Positions 4,922 through 5,008 of a stretch of 5,008 bases of DNA are shown in pieces. The translations under genes and the position numbers were made by a program. The notes beneath the pieces are model-generated. The model did no database searches. It saw only the letters and a program-made list of their open reading frames with translations, and had not been told where the DNA came from. Source of the stretch: Phycisphaerae bacterium (GTDB taxonomy: Bacteria > Planctomycetota > Phycisphaerae > SM23-33). Position 1 is the first letter of the stretch; every line of letters begins with the position of its first letter. The DNA is taken from positions 1 through 5,008 of the forward strand of contig JAUWQU010000372.1 in assembly GCA_030610965.1 (NCBI GenBank), in the 5' to 3' direction.

Positions 4922-5008
4922 TCAACCACCCCCAATATCTGGGGGTGAGACGATATCTCGGTAGGTCGTTGGCCCTACCTGCACGGCCTGCTGGAGAAGA
5001 CGATAAAA
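4922..5008 (-). CDS. Possible C-terminal end of an unrecognised gene (partial)
   Basis: The minus strand is open from the right edge for 28 codons and ends at TGA (4922-4924). The reading includes FYRLLQQAVQVGPTTYRDIV and finishes in a proline/glycine tail (SPPDIGGG). Orientation agrees with the neighbours, and the peptide looks less like a GC shadow than most. Against it, only about half of the third positions are G or C, far below rpsA. The last codons form one arm of a hairpin, and other frames, including a plus-strand one (VGRWPYLHGLLEKTIK), are also open. I recognise no family. It may instead be non-coding. Confidence 0.2.
   Translation of the reverse strand, partial: FYRLLQQAVQVGPTTYRDIVSPPDIGGG
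4927..4947. other. GC-rich hairpin near the right edge
   Basis: CACCCCC (4927-4933) and GGGGGTG (4941-4947) form a perfect 7-bp stem around a 7-nt loop. Thirteen bases on, GGTAGG (4960-4965) and CCTACC (4974-4979) form a second stem with an 8-nt loop. On neither strand does a T-run follow closely. They could be the 3' end of an upstream gene, part of a structured RNA or the end of a small mobile element. Confidence 0.5.

Noticed and set aside
4911..4947. Plus-strand promoter from TTGACT (4917-4922)
   Set aside because: No -10-like hexamer lies 16-18 nt downstream; that position is the G-run of the hairpin.

Overview
This is a GC-rich bacterial housekeeping region. Its four confident protein genes all lie on the minus strand. 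In the direction of transcription (right to left) they are rpsA for ribosomal protein S1, a primary-type sigma-70 family factor, apt for adenine phosphoribosyltransferase, and rpsU for ribosomal protein S21. The best guess for the host is Planctomycetota. That rests on the sigma region 2.4 sequence (WWIKQAIKRAMIN, with Lys where E. coli RpoD has Thr440), the very high GC at third codon positions, and an intergenic GATTGCG heptamer repeat of a kind I remember from planctomycete and other environmental genomes. It is an inference from memory, not a database result.

Right to left: 4922-5008 may hold the last 28 codons of another minus-strand gene, but it also contains hairpins and support is weak. 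From 4524 to 4921 is a gene-free stretch. It carries a GATTGCG tandem repeat with an inverted partner about 120 bp away, a good promoter candidate for rpsA (TTGCCT-17-TAAACT) and a leader of about 160 nt. rpsA (2757-4523) encodes six S1 domains and is followed by a textbook intrinsic terminator (2616-2654). The sigma gene (1634-2464) has a GGAGG ribosome-binding site. Its stop codon runs directly into a 15-bp G-rich tandem repeat that could form a G-quadruplex in the mRNA. apt (837-1355) has a C/A-rich leader with no Shine-Dalgarno. A 388-bp gene-free stretch (449-836) with hairpins and two promoter candidates precedes rpsU (242-448). The left end (1-241) holds no convincing gene, but a promoter-like TTGACT-16-TAAACT points off the left edge.

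The genes are linked by theme: translation initiation (S1 and S21), transcription initiation (sigma) and purine salvage (apt). The gaps of roughly 280-390 bp, the terminator after rpsA and the internal promoter candidates suggest separate transcription units, not one operon. I see no new defence, mobile or biosynthetic system. What merits a second look is all intergenic: the heptamer inverted-repeat element, the G-rich repeat after the sigma gene, the SD-less apt leader and the unexplained right edge.
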